DNA of 64,000 nucleotides from Fasciola hepatica. Its lineage: Eukaryota > Platyhelminthes > Trematoda > Plagiorchiida > Fasciolidae. Position 1 is the first letter of the stretch. Every line of letters begins with the position of its first letter. Below the pieces are notes generated by a model. It ran no database searches. It saw only the letters and a list, made by a program, of their open reading frames with translations, and had not been told where the DNA came from. A program made the translations under genes and the position numbers. Location of the stretch: positions 4,668,501-4,732,500 of the forward strand of contig CANUEZ040000159.1 of NCBI GenBank assembly GCA_948099385.1. Direction: 5' to 3'. Below, one piece after another: positions 53,931-64,000 of the stretch.

Positions 53931-54774
53931 GTGTTTAGAAAAGGTCTTTAATCCCCTCACCACTATCGTTGTTGTGTTCAGAAGCAGAATAGCTGTCGAT
54001 TAGTAATTGTTGTGTACTCAAGATACGTCGACCGTAAGAGCACAAGCAGACGAAATCCGCTTTATCAAGTTAATAGTGAGGTATGCAATCAATACAATGG
54101 ATAAGGGTCTGAACAAAGATGTGATTGGTTATTCCATGAGATGATCTTTGGTCGCGCGTGATGATAGTGCGTACGTTCTCGTGACGCGAACGCTGAGGTG
54201 ATCGTCTGAGCAGGCCGCGGACGAAAATACATGTGAATTAAAATAGAACAGCCATCATAATCCGCATCAAGGTCACCACCAGCCAGCAATCAAGAGTGAC
54301 TTAATGGTATCTAATTTAGTTCTCCAATTATCTTCTCAGAATAATAGCTGACTTTACTCCGGATAGTAGTGCTTCGGGTCCTAGTGTTCATAGGGTCTAT
54401 TCGCAACACTCGTTCGATAGCATTTAGAAAAAAAGATATTATGGCCTCAGAAATGAGACCAGTGATCTCCATAAGGATTGCATAGTGCGGTGCGACCTAA
54501 ACCAGACGACCCACACCAATATCAACAATACACAACAACAGTTCCCGTTCCGAGCGCAGACAGTGTTCGTGACCATCAACAATGGTGTCTGCAGTGATAG
54601 CAGGAAGATTGAGCCATTTGTCTTCATTCTGAACTTTTATGCATGCAGCTGAACGAAACAGTCTCTCCTAATTGGAGTAGGTGGACGATCTTGTGCTTCT
54701 CAATAAAGACGTGAGCAATCGGAAAGCTTTTCAAGATAGTATGGACAGCTTCGCTGCTTTACGTGGGACGCATT

Positions 54775-54965
54775 TTGCTCCTTCACGGTGAAAAATATTG
54801 TGTAATGGGAAATCCACTTGCATTTTTCACATTGAAAAGCCAAAAGCAACAAGCCGGTGGCACTCCACATACATGGAAGATGCTCTACCAACTGAGCTAT
54901 CGTGGTCCGGACAGTTGGGTGTGAATAACGCAAGTGAATAATCGATTATGCGCGAACCACTACTG
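54775..54965 (-). repeat. tRNA-derived repeat (Lys/Arg-type head), second SINE class
   Basis: The minus strand reads ACGATAGCTCAGTTGGTAGA GC, a near-perfect tRNA D-arm/A box, followed by ATCTTCCATGTATGTGG and a non-tRNA body (CTTTTGGCTTTTCAATGTGA, AAAATGCAAGTGGATTTCCC). No proper T-arm/B box or acceptor pairing is visible, so it is a SINE-like derivative, not a functional tRNA gene. Body strings recur at 48075-48130 (-) and at 62350-62380 and 62575-62600 (+). Confidence 0.6.
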
Positions 54966-55299
54966 CTGCAGAATTGAATTGGTTCAGAGCCAAACGATAC
55001 ATGTCAGATAGATTAGTTTTGCTAACCAGATAGTGGCCCTTCGCTTGGAGAAGAGATACCAGATGAAGTTTCATTACTGAAGCAATCAGATAGGTTCTCA
55101 TCTACTGACCAGCCATTTGAACTCGAATCCGGAGTGAGTAATTGTGAATCGTACACCTAACCACCAATCCGTCTGAGAAGGCTCTTAACGGTTTGTTTCA
55201 GATCCACTCCGAGTGATATTGTCCCTTTCCGTTATTGATTTTGAGTGATAACTACCCGTTTCCCGTACGGCGATTGACTGTTCTGATAGTCACTTCTCA

Positions 55300-55420
55300 G
55301 TAGGGGCCTAAGTTCAACGAAAGGCATTCCGTTATAAACTACGTACAATGCCAGGACACGGTGAATGAGTAGTAAGAGACTAGATTAGCAAAATATGACT
55401 CATCGTTTGCAATGCAGTTA
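55300..55420 (+). repeat. Interspersed repeat R4, copy 1
   Basis: GTAGGGGCCTAAGTTCAACG followed by AAAGGCATTCCGTTATAAAC matches 59905-59945. Confidence 0.5.
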
Positions 55421-57455
55421 ATGATTCGTAACACAAATGAAACAGCCATAGTACTTTCATGGATTTAACGGTGACTTGAGCGTTGACAGTGCATGATGAA
55501 TCCTGTTGTATAAATCTAATTTCTTCTTATTTGTTTATGAACAGGTCAGTTTTATTATATGGCTCAGAAACGCAGTCCTGGCAGACAGAAAGACACGCAG
55601 GCTATCGGTGTTTCCGTGTAACAAAACAGCCCGTTTGATTTGTTGCCTAGATAAACTGTGTGGGGAAGTGTGTATCGCATCTAATTTAAATTTCCTCAGA
55701 GATAAGATGGTAGGGGGTCATCAAAGTAAGATGCCATTCCTTCAGGATAGTATTATAGGCTGATTTAGTGATGTACCAAATACGAGAGTTGGATGACTAA
55801 CTGATCCACGTAGTTGAGTTGTGACTCACACAAATCTTGCACTTTACATCCAGAATGTTCTTGAAACTGGGAAATTTGGATCATATATCTAATTTATTCA
55901 TTGTTCATTGTTTGGGGCACGGCAGGGCCAGTTGTCTTCTTTTGCATATAAATATGTACATGATGGAAAGCGCTGAAAGGGACTGTTGTTTTCATAAGCC
56001 GTAGTAGAAACATGGTAATTACACTCCATTTATTTCTATGGTCGCAAGCACAAAACCCGGCCGAGGCCGACAAGCAAGCTAAAAACTATCAGGAAAGTGC
56101 GTCAGTAAAGTCACTGAGTTGGGTTACATGCATGCTCTTGCGTACATTCGCCTCACGTCAAGCAGTGTCAATCTATAAGTAGCGGGATCGATCAATTGAA
56201 AAACAGTGCACGGACTGAGGCAATGTTAAATATCAACAGACGTATGGACGTGCATGAGGAGGTTATTGACTAATTGTCCACTGAGTAGGCGTGAGTATTC
56301 AAACCTGATACAATAATGGTTCACTAAAATTATAAAGTATTTTTTTACCGAGAAGTATTAGCGGAGATAAGCACCGACACTAACTTCTTCGTATCCTTCC
56401 GTCAAGATATAAGTTGAATGCCTAATAGTCTATTCCAGCTGTGTTCAGAGGGTATGCCCGATGTGCTAGGTGTTGCATGTACCAGTCATCAGGAGTTCTT
56501 GTAACTTAACTAACTCATGTTGTACTCCGCCGTCCACTTGCTGCAGCCGAAAATTTAATTCATCACTGTTCATTCGAGTACTATTTAGAGACAGTTTGTT
56601 GAGTGGGAGAAAGCCGCTGATCATCCTAAAAGTTAAAGGACTGAAGAAAAATTCTACAAACTGGCATTAGTCTCTTCAGTAACTGTTGAAAGTCATAGTA
56701 GAGTCACTTGTGTTGGTTGGAGAGAGCTATTAGGATAACCGCTAGTCGTCACGAAATATTTCTTCTCTTTCATCATGGAATGAAGTGTAACTTCTTAGTT
56801 TTGAGGTATCTAAGTCTATTACGAAATTCGATTGTAAACAGGTCTTGAAAAAGGTTTGCCGTGGTAATCGAGGAGTCGAGTGACGATCATCATTTCCAGC
56901 CACACAGGTACAGAACACCAAATGCTGACATATAACCTCATAGGTATACAAATTTACCGGCTATCTTTTAGCCATCAATATATATCAGGTACAGGCTTGC
57001 ACCCGTCCAGGAAAACTAATTCACACTCGTGGGGAGCCATCTGTTTACGATATACCTTCAACGAGCTACCCAAGAATGACTACATCACATGTAATTAATC
57101 GTGTAAAAGTGCAAGACTATCAATTCGTTTCAAGTAGGCAACTCAATTTCTCTAGAAGACTATCAAACCAGTTTCCTATGAGGTGGTGCATGTCGCACCG
57201 AAATACTCGATGGATTAAGACGACATGAATTCGTCTTAGGTATATCATTTCTCAACGGACTGTTCTGCTAACATAGGCCCACGACGATGATACTCCATCG
57301 ACAGCTGCAGGAGGGAAAGATTTTACTAGCAAGTCCATCACCGGCACATTAGCTATTCTCATTCCAAGTGATTCACTCTGTAAACAGGAAAGGTGCTAAT
57401 TCGCTTGAGGTCGCACCGTGGTGGTTGAGACTACCATGAGCGCAGTTGCAGGAAA
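55421..57455. other. Intergenic, nothing recognised
   Basis: Only short unconserved open frames. Confidence 0.4.
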
Positions 57456-57459
57456 GACC

Positions 57460-57765
57460 ATGCGGTGATTCAGCGGGCATCACTCGTGATACGATCAGGT
57501 ACAGCTTCGTGGCTAAGCACGCTGAAGAGGCTCTACGAATCAGCGTCATCGAGAATAGGTATACCAAAAGCCCGCTGTGATTGGTCAACTCCTCATCTAC
57601 CAATTATTCTTTTTGAGTTAATATATTCATGCAAACCAGTTGTGTCATAGAATTACCGTGCTATTCCGCAGCCTTGGTATTCCTGCTACTTTGGTTTGCA
57701 TTGTTCCGAGTGGGAGCTATTCCAGTATGTCTTCTCAGTTCGGGTATTGCGAATACTACAACTGG
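57460..57765 (+). repeat. Interspersed repeat R3, copy 3
   Basis: GGTGATTCAGCGGGCATCAC, GTGATACGATCAGGTACAGC, CAAACCAGTTGTGTCATAG, CGTGCTATTCCGCAGCCTTG, ending TATTGCGAATACTACA. It lies just upstream of the gag region of a Ty3/gypsy fossil. Confidence 0.8.
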
Positions 57766-57789
57766 CGTCTCCTGGTGAAGCTGCCCAGT

Positions 57790-58450
57790 ATTGAACAACG
57801 GAACCTGCACCCTAATGTATCTGAAACTGAGGATGGGCTTGAGCAGTATGAGTTATGGTGAAGCATACGCAAGGATATGAAGAAAGAGAATCAGACTGCA
57901 TTGTTCTTGACTGCTGGAGGCCGTTCATTGTACTCACTGGTGAAAAACCTCGCATACCCGAGAGCCCCTGCTGCAGTTCCGTTCGATAAGTTGAAGGCTC
58001 TACTGTTAGGCCACTTAGTTCCGGTCTGGTTCCAGATGATGGAATGTGGCAAATGCCATTCGCCTTTTCTTGGTCCCAACATGAAGTTCTGTGCATCCAT
58101 TCTGATACTAAAAACAGACTGCGAAGTATGATTTAGGAGATCATTTGGATACCCAGTGGCGTGACCGCCTCACTGCCAGCATAAATCAGCTGGAGCTACA
58201 AAACAAGCTAGTATTCAAGCTAATACTGAACATTCTGTAGTGCACCACCAATGCGTTCATCCTCGTAAAACAGCCCATTAAAGTCAAACGCCTCAGCCGG
58301 AGCCAGCCAACTAGGTGATTCCTGAACACAAATCAGTGCAGCTGAATTGTTACTTCTTGTGCGGCGAATTCCATCTACGTTCCACCTTTAGCTTCCGTAC
58401 TACAATAAGGAATTCTTGTGGAAAGACTGGTCATACTCGCAAGGTTTGCC
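57790..58450 (+). pseudogene. Ty3/gypsy-type gag remnant
   Basis: The + strand frame at 57877-58131 contains NQTALFLTAGGRSLYSLVKN LAYPRAPAAVPFDKL, the capsid-like block common in gag of Ty3/gypsy elements (ALFLT...G...Y.LLK.L..P). The upstream frame has EDGLEQYELW. After shifts, [18 protein letters not shown] at 58410-58460 keeps the C-x2-C-x4-H-x4-C-like spacing of a nucleocapsid zinc knuckle, with the first cysteine read as N-S-C in this frame. It is broken by stops. Confidence 0.65.
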
Positions 58451-58669
58451 GCCAATCCAAATGCAATGTGACGACAGCCATCCCTGGAAGATTACCGATT
58501 ACCTTCCAACCGATAACCGAGAATCTGGTAAACCAGCTTGTTCTCCAGCAGTTGATAGCACTATGCTCCAATAATAAAGGTGGAGTGATGGTCGTTCCCG
58601 CAAAGTTGGAAGTGGATGGTGATATGGTGTTCTCGAGGCGCCGAGTGTAACCACACGGCCAGATAGAGA

Positions 58670-59740
58670 GAGTCCTGAAGGTGCTCACCATGATGAAAAA
58701 GACGGTGGCATCACGCGTGTGATTTCATTCACTTGGACAACTCCGATTGTGCTGGCGATTAAGAGTGACGGACGGATACACCGTACTAGCGGCGATTACC
58801 GATTGACCTTCAATCCCCGTTCATGCAGATGCACGGCAACTACGGTGGAAGCGGGAGACTTCAAGAAATGCATGCTCGGTAGTAAGTATTTCTCAAAAAT
58901 TGCACTGACTGACGCTTGCTTACAAATTCCACTGCCCACGGAATCTGAACTACTCACAACCATCAACACTCCGTGGGGCATATTCCAACACGATTCCTCG
59001 CCGTTCAATATACACGTGTCATCCGGGATATTCTAAGCAGCAAGATGACCCGTAATCCGTGGTATCGATGGGGTGATGGTGTATCTTGATGGTGCATATT
59101 TTCGGGTCCCAGAAAGAAGAACACGACCGCCAATTGAAATAGCCGCTGAATAGGTTTGTGGAAAGAAATGTATCGATCAACCCCCCCAAGTGCAAATTCT
59201 GTGTCGCCGAATTGGATTTCTTCGGTTTCACTGTCAATGCAAACGGAAACCGATCCGGTCCAGATCGTTTCTAATCATTGATTGGCTTCGAGTCGTCGAT
59301 AAATCAGGTTCACTTACGACCACTTTTTGGATACCTGCAGTACTATTCCAGATTCATCCCAAACTTTGTGACACAAGCCCAAATCTTGTTTCTGACCCAG
59401 TAGTCCGATGTGTGGCAGTGGAACGAACAGTGTGAGAAGACACTAAGCGGTCTCATTCAGAATATCGTTGACCGATTGATACTGGCCCTTTTCACGATAT
59501 CTAAGCGAACCATGCTGATCGTCGACGTGTCCGAAGTGAGGATAGGAGCAGCTGTGGAACAGGATGGATGTCCAATCATCTGCATCTCACCTCCTCCCAT
59601 TGCTACAGAAGGGGGTTATTCTCAGAGGCAGAAGGAATCTCTGGCCGTTTTCTGGACGGTAAGCCGACTACACAGATGCCTATTTGGAGTGAAGTTTACG
59701 AAAGCCACCAACCACCAAGCTCTTCAGTTCCAATAAAACT
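58670..59740 (+). pseudogene. Ty3/gypsy-type pol remnant (reverse transcriptase and RNase H)
   Basis: 58719-59036 encodes SFTWTTPIVLAIKSDGRIHR, SGDYRLTFNPR, KYFSKIALTDACLQIPLPTE and LLTTINTPWGIFQHDSSPFN, a clear gypsy RT. The first catalytic Asp box (KIDL..AY) reads KIALTDAC. The second box near 59070-59095 reads VYLDGAYF in place of VYLDD, so both catalytic positions are damaged. 59190-59270 gives FCVAELDFFGF-like sequence after a shift. 59410-59736 gives the RNase H region (WQWNEQCEKTLSGLIQNIVD, MLIVDVSEVRIGAAVEQDG, YSQRQKESLAVFWTV and LFGVKFTKATNHQALQF). No integrase follows. Confidence 0.8.
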
Positions 59741-59894
59741 CAGAAAAATCCGTCGCCTGATCCACGGCTACTATCATTCAGCTATGGTGTATTATCATGG
59801 CTGCCACACTCATAATATAAAGCCCCCTTGCGACAGTGGCCTTGAAAGTTAGCAGAGTATTTATTGCGCAGCGAGCAACTCCTAAGCTGGACGG

Positions 59895-60060
59895 CTTCTC
59901 TGTAGGGACCTAACTACAACGAAGGCATTCCGTTAGACAATCTAGAAGGCCTGACTAATATATGAGTGTGAGTAGCATGAAATAACATTTTTACCTAATA
60001 TGGTTCTTTACGCAGTGTGAACTCTAGAATAACACGTGTTACGCAACTTATTTTGCCGTA
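59895..60060 (+). repeat. Interspersed repeat R4, copy 2
   Basis: GTAGGGACCTAACTACAACG followed by AAGGCATTCCGTTAGACAA, similar to 55300-55345. It begins about 150 bases after the gypsy RNase H remnant. Confidence 0.5.
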
Positions 60061-61010
60061 GTAGTGACCTGTGACCTCAACTCGCTTGGTCTCTCACCAC
60101 TCCCTCCTTGCTCCTAATTATGGTGCACGTATTGGTGTGAATGACTTTCGGTTGGTGTGTGCGTGTAAGTGTGTTACGTTGCCTATTGTTTGAACCTTAC
60201 GCAACCGTACACGATGTGCATCAGCTGCTGACTGAGGGCACGCGAAATTGGTGACAAATATCAGTTCTTCTTGCCTTACTGAAATGAGTCAAGGGAGAAC
60301 GACGTTTCACTAGAGTATTTTGGTTGACAGGACGGTAGTTTCATGCGGCTTTGAACCACGTAACTGAGGGTATTTAACCCAGACGCTTTTTGGCGAAAAG
60401 TTCATAAGTGAACTTTTTATTCCAATTGTCTTGGCTGTGGCTAGATCGTGCAACTAAATACCCTTGCGCTAGTTTTGGAAGACACGATAAACAAGTTCAA
60501 AAGCCTTGTCCGGATTCACCTGATGTCCATTATAAACCAAGTGCGCTTAGATTTCCTATTCACCCATCCAGCCTAGGTAATACTCTTTGAACCAAATAAA
60601 TAAACACCAAGTCCAAGATAATACGCTACGTTTACGAAGACGAGGATTTTGAGGGACCGAGTGATCAGTAAAACCCCCAGGCCCCGATGACATTCACTCA
60701 GCGGCCTGTCAGAATAGGTTTGTTCCTATTATCAGGAATTGCGATTGCGGATGCAGTCATGCTACCATAAGTTGGATTTTTTTGGTCAAACATTATATCA
60801 TCCGATAGAGACTGTGTCCAGCGTCACAGACTGTTAGGCCTGAAGTTTGAGGTTTGAAACCCCGTAGTACTGGCCACTCCAGTGACATCCGGTTCCCTCA
60901 TCATCAACCATAATCCAATAAGAGCTTACGTGGATCTACTTTGCACAAGTCTCGTAAACATGGTCGATGATTTCCCCGGGAATTGCAGTGAAACCCTGCT
61001 CCCACGGTGT
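60061..61010. other. Intergenic, nothing recognised
   Basis: A string GAGGTTTGAAACCCCG near 60849 faintly recalls a tRNA B box, but no A box is seen. Confidence 0.4.
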
Positions 61011-61014
61011 TCTG

Positions 61015-61310
61015 TAATGCTCGCAACACCATAACAGATAGGACGTACTGGAGTCGCTCCCACTCGGAATTATTAAAACCAAAGTAGCAAGAATACCAAT
61101 GCCACGAAATAACACGTTATTTGTATTGCACAACTGGTTTGTATAAATACGTTAAATCAAATAAAGTAATTGGGAGGTAACAGGTTGACCATTCACAAAG
61201 AACTTTTGTTGTTCCTGACCTCAGTGATTCTGATCGGTTGAAGCTCCTCAGCGTAAGCAGCCACGAAGCTGTACCCGGTAGTATCACGTGCGATGCCTGC
61301 TGAATCACTA
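61015..61310 (-). repeat. Interspersed repeat R3, copy 4
   Basis: The reverse complement reads GTGATTCAGCAGGCATCGCA, CGTGATACTACCGGGTACAG, CAAACCAGTTGTGCAATAC and CTTGCTACTTTGG. It is full length and colinear with 41120-41415. Confidence 0.8.
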
Positions 61311-61319
61311 CAGATAGCT

Positions 61320-64000
61320 TTTGAGAGGGACTATGTGGATCGGCTACTAGAGGAACATGATGATAACTTCAGAACTTTACCGTGAACACTTGCTTTTGGT
61401 CTTACACACAGTTTACAGTTTATTTGTTTTATATTCGTAGCAGCAGTTATGTGAGTATTAGGTTGGACAGTGACGACACCACCTGAAAGCAACGTTTTTC
61501 TTGTGCAGGTGAACTATTTGGCGAAGTCGAGTCATTCGGGTTTAGAGAAGTAAGGGACGAAACTAGGCATACTCTGGGATATAATCTGTCTAACCTTCTT
61601 GAGAGAGGGAAGTAGACAGATGTAAAACAGCTTTCAGACAAGAGTCACAATTCCAGGATATCACGAGTCGCATTTCAATCCCGTAAAACATTCATCTATA
61701 AAATGGGATGAGAATGGGAATGGAAAGACGCAGCGTACTCATGAGAAGACCGTAGTCCAAGGCACTGAAAGGAAGAACGAGGGATGGTTGAATATGAACA
61801 AGGGTTGCTTGTGAGAAGAAGGTCAAGGATATGTGTACGTTCCACAGAACGATCGGGGACCCGTGTGAGGGAGCAGATCAACTGTGATGGATTGTCACTC
61901 AGAGAAAATGACTTCGTTTTGCTTCCCAATGTAGTGCAGGATGAGTGAGCATGACAACCGTTGTTGTATACATCGAAATTCAATGTTGGCGTGGGGGTTA
62001 GTTACCAGAGTATTCTAATTAACGTTCGACATACATTCGAAAAGAGAGCAGTCAGTGCTGTGGAGGAAGGATAGACAAAGGCGAAATTATATTTTCAGCC
62101 ACAATAGTTTGAACTCTTGGTTAGAAATATCGAATTTGGGTTCATCAGAGATCGTGGCAAATTCTTGGGAATGGGTACAGACCATCTCTGCAGCAAAGGA
62201 GCTGCAGGGAAGTAGAAAGAAACTCGAGTTTATCAGGGGAGGACGAACTATGGGACCAGGACAGGAAGATTGAAGAAATTGGTGCGCTGAATCAATATGA
62301 CGGTTTAGTTCACGAATGTTTGTTAATGTTGGCCCTCGGCCTTGGACCATCGCATGTGAAAAATGCAAGTGGAATCTCCAATAGATAAAATTCAGGCTCC
62401 ATGTGTCAATAATACGTTCTATGAGTATATTTCACCGTCCACTGGACCACTTTCAGCCGTGTGCTGCGCGTCTCATTAAGAAGTGACCGACGAGGCTAGT
62501 CCAGTGATTCAAACCAGGACAGCAGCTGTGTATCATTGGAATAGCGGTTCGCGCATCTTCGCACGTTTGGATGTGAAGAACGCAAGTAGATTTTTCATTG
62601 AATTCATCCTTGAGTTTTAATGTGAATAATTCTATCAGCACATAGGACACCATGGTTATCTGCTGATGCACTGCTGAATGATAGATGAACTTCCGACTGC
62701 CTGTAGCAGGAGGAAAAACAGAGGTTCTATACAATTGTGAATCAGGCAGAACTTTTGTGGTCGGTACAGTCAATGCTGGACAGGTTTAGGATATTTGGGA
62801 GAATTTCCTCCCCTCAGACGAATAGTTGTGGCTCTTATATAAACATCTAGAAACTTTGTGTGAAGTTCCCGAACTCGTCGTGTTTTTGTACCTCTAAACG
62901 GAAACGTGGGTGTTATGTTCGGTTTGAGCAGTCACGTGCTCAGATAGATAGTCTCGCACGAACGCGCACGCAATAACTGCGGACCATTGCTCCATATCTC
63001 ACGTATATGGACACGCATGTACACATGCATACAGGGTTGAAGTTGGTCATGCTCCATCTCAGATCACACAGACCAATCATGCCCTAACGTGTCTTACGCC
63101 CTTGCGTGGTCTGACCCAATAGTACGCTTGACTTGCTTTCTCACTGGCATGTGACTTTGATTCACGCATTTACTTAATTACCTGCTTGTGTCTCTGATGA
63201 CATACTTGCACTCGTGTCTGCCGTGCGCTTTTTCTGAGTACATGTTCGCCCGTGGAGCCATGCTTACCGATTACGGGACACAAAGTGGGCACCACGTGAC
63301 ACTGGTTTCATTCTCAATTGACGGGTCACACGATGTTAGAGAAGCAGACCTGACTGAGTAGCTAAATTGCTTCTATACGTACTCATTCCAGTATTCAATG
63401 AGACGGCGAAAATTGTTCCACTTAACCAAATTCTTACCGGCCATGACTCGTGCGAGATGGAGCTTGAGTGAAGTTTCTTTGGTCAGATTTCACGGTACTC
63501 AGGATTGCTTTTTGGCCACATCGTATGATTAGGCTAGCCTCATTCTGCAATGTAGTATCGATTGTGGTTGTTTACACAGTCTACAGTATTTCACTTAAAC
63601 AACTATTGACTGTCAGACGAGTTGGCCGGAATTGTGGTGTGAGTGTGTTTTGGGAGCCAGCCAAAACAGCTTAGCGAGTAGTGAAGTATGGCCACTGTCC
63701 AGAAAGCCATGATCCTGAGGCCTGGGATGAGCAACTACACTAGATCCCAATAGTTTAGCCTTGAGGACAATTTAGGTAATAGCAAAATACTGTTTACAAT
63801 GATGAAATATTGTTAGTACTTGAATGCCTGTGATTGGCATCCCAGTTGGAATCTGGTGAGAGTCTGGGGTCGGAAATGTCATGTCAACACATAAAACATT
63901 AAATATACGAGGCAGGCGTTGTATTCATTATCGATGCAGAACACAGAATGCAGGAAATCTTTTATCAACGCACCAGCAAGTAAGTGTGGAAGAGTGGAAA
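61320..64000. other. Intergenic, mostly nothing recognised
   Basis: Only short fragments of the tRNA-derived repeat of 54.8 kb are seen (GTGAAAAATGCAAGTGGAAT at 62357-62376; a similar string near 62575). No gene is supported to the end of the window. Confidence 0.4.

Noticed and set aside
54870..54945. Possible tRNA gene on the minus strand
   Set aside because: Only the D-arm/A box is convincing. No acceptor pairing or T-arm is present and the body recurs elsewhere, so it is a SINE-like repeat.

Overview
This is a eukaryotic, animal window, and most likely a digenean trematode (fluke). Exons are short with GT-AG introns of very uneven size (about 0.06 to 13 kb). The introns and intergenic DNA are filled with decayed RTE-type LINEs, Penelope-like elements (PLEs), Ty3/gypsy and Tc1 fossils and tRNA-derived SINEs, in styles familiar from Clonorchis, Opisthorchis, Fasciola and Paragonimus genomes. 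The phylum is an inference from repeat style and gene similarity; I cannot fix the species. There are no prokaryotic genes, CRISPR arrays or operons.

One host gene is recognisable: the 3' part of a brefeldin A-inhibited Arf guanine-nucleotide exchange factor (BIG1/BIG2, ARFGEF1/2). Seven + strand exons lie at 4611-4954, 8299-8594, 22036-22232, 23286-23622, 23756-24130 (or from 23684), 33365-33477 and 34559-34849. They sum to 1953 nt, that is 650 codons plus a TAG stop, with consistent phases. They encode the C-terminal homology-downstream-of-Sec7 repeats. The Sec7 catalytic domain must lie upstream of the window.

Layout: 1-4610 is upstream intron with one LTR-like fragment. Intron 1 (4955-8298) holds an RTE-A LINE 3' end split by a 5'-truncated PLE with a 12-bp target-site duplication. 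Intron 2 (8595-22035) holds two head-to-tail RTE-B LINEs, a Tc1-like fossil and the left half of a near-identical inverted duplication. Introns 3 and 4 are short. Intron 5 (24131-33364) holds a SINE, a PLE end inside a 355-bp palindrome, a 92-bp AT array, the right half of the duplication and a CR1/Jockey-like fragment. Intron 6 (33478-34558) holds a strong hairpin. After the stop, 34850-64000 contains no gene I can recognise. It carries a third RTE-B copy with a TA tail, RTE-A pieces, SINEs, a roughly 300-bp interspersed repeat in four copies, LTR-like segments and a Ty3/gypsy gag-pol fossil (57790-59740).

The most interesting signal is the inverted duplication (18622-21304 against 28827-31183). 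Its two blocks are each inverted, but in circularly permuted order, as if a circle had formed from the left copy and re-entered intron 5, or as an assembly artefact. Because it flanks exons 3 to 5 with long inverted repeats, and those exons sum to 909 nt with matching phase-1 ends, it could favour in-frame exon circularisation or skipping.
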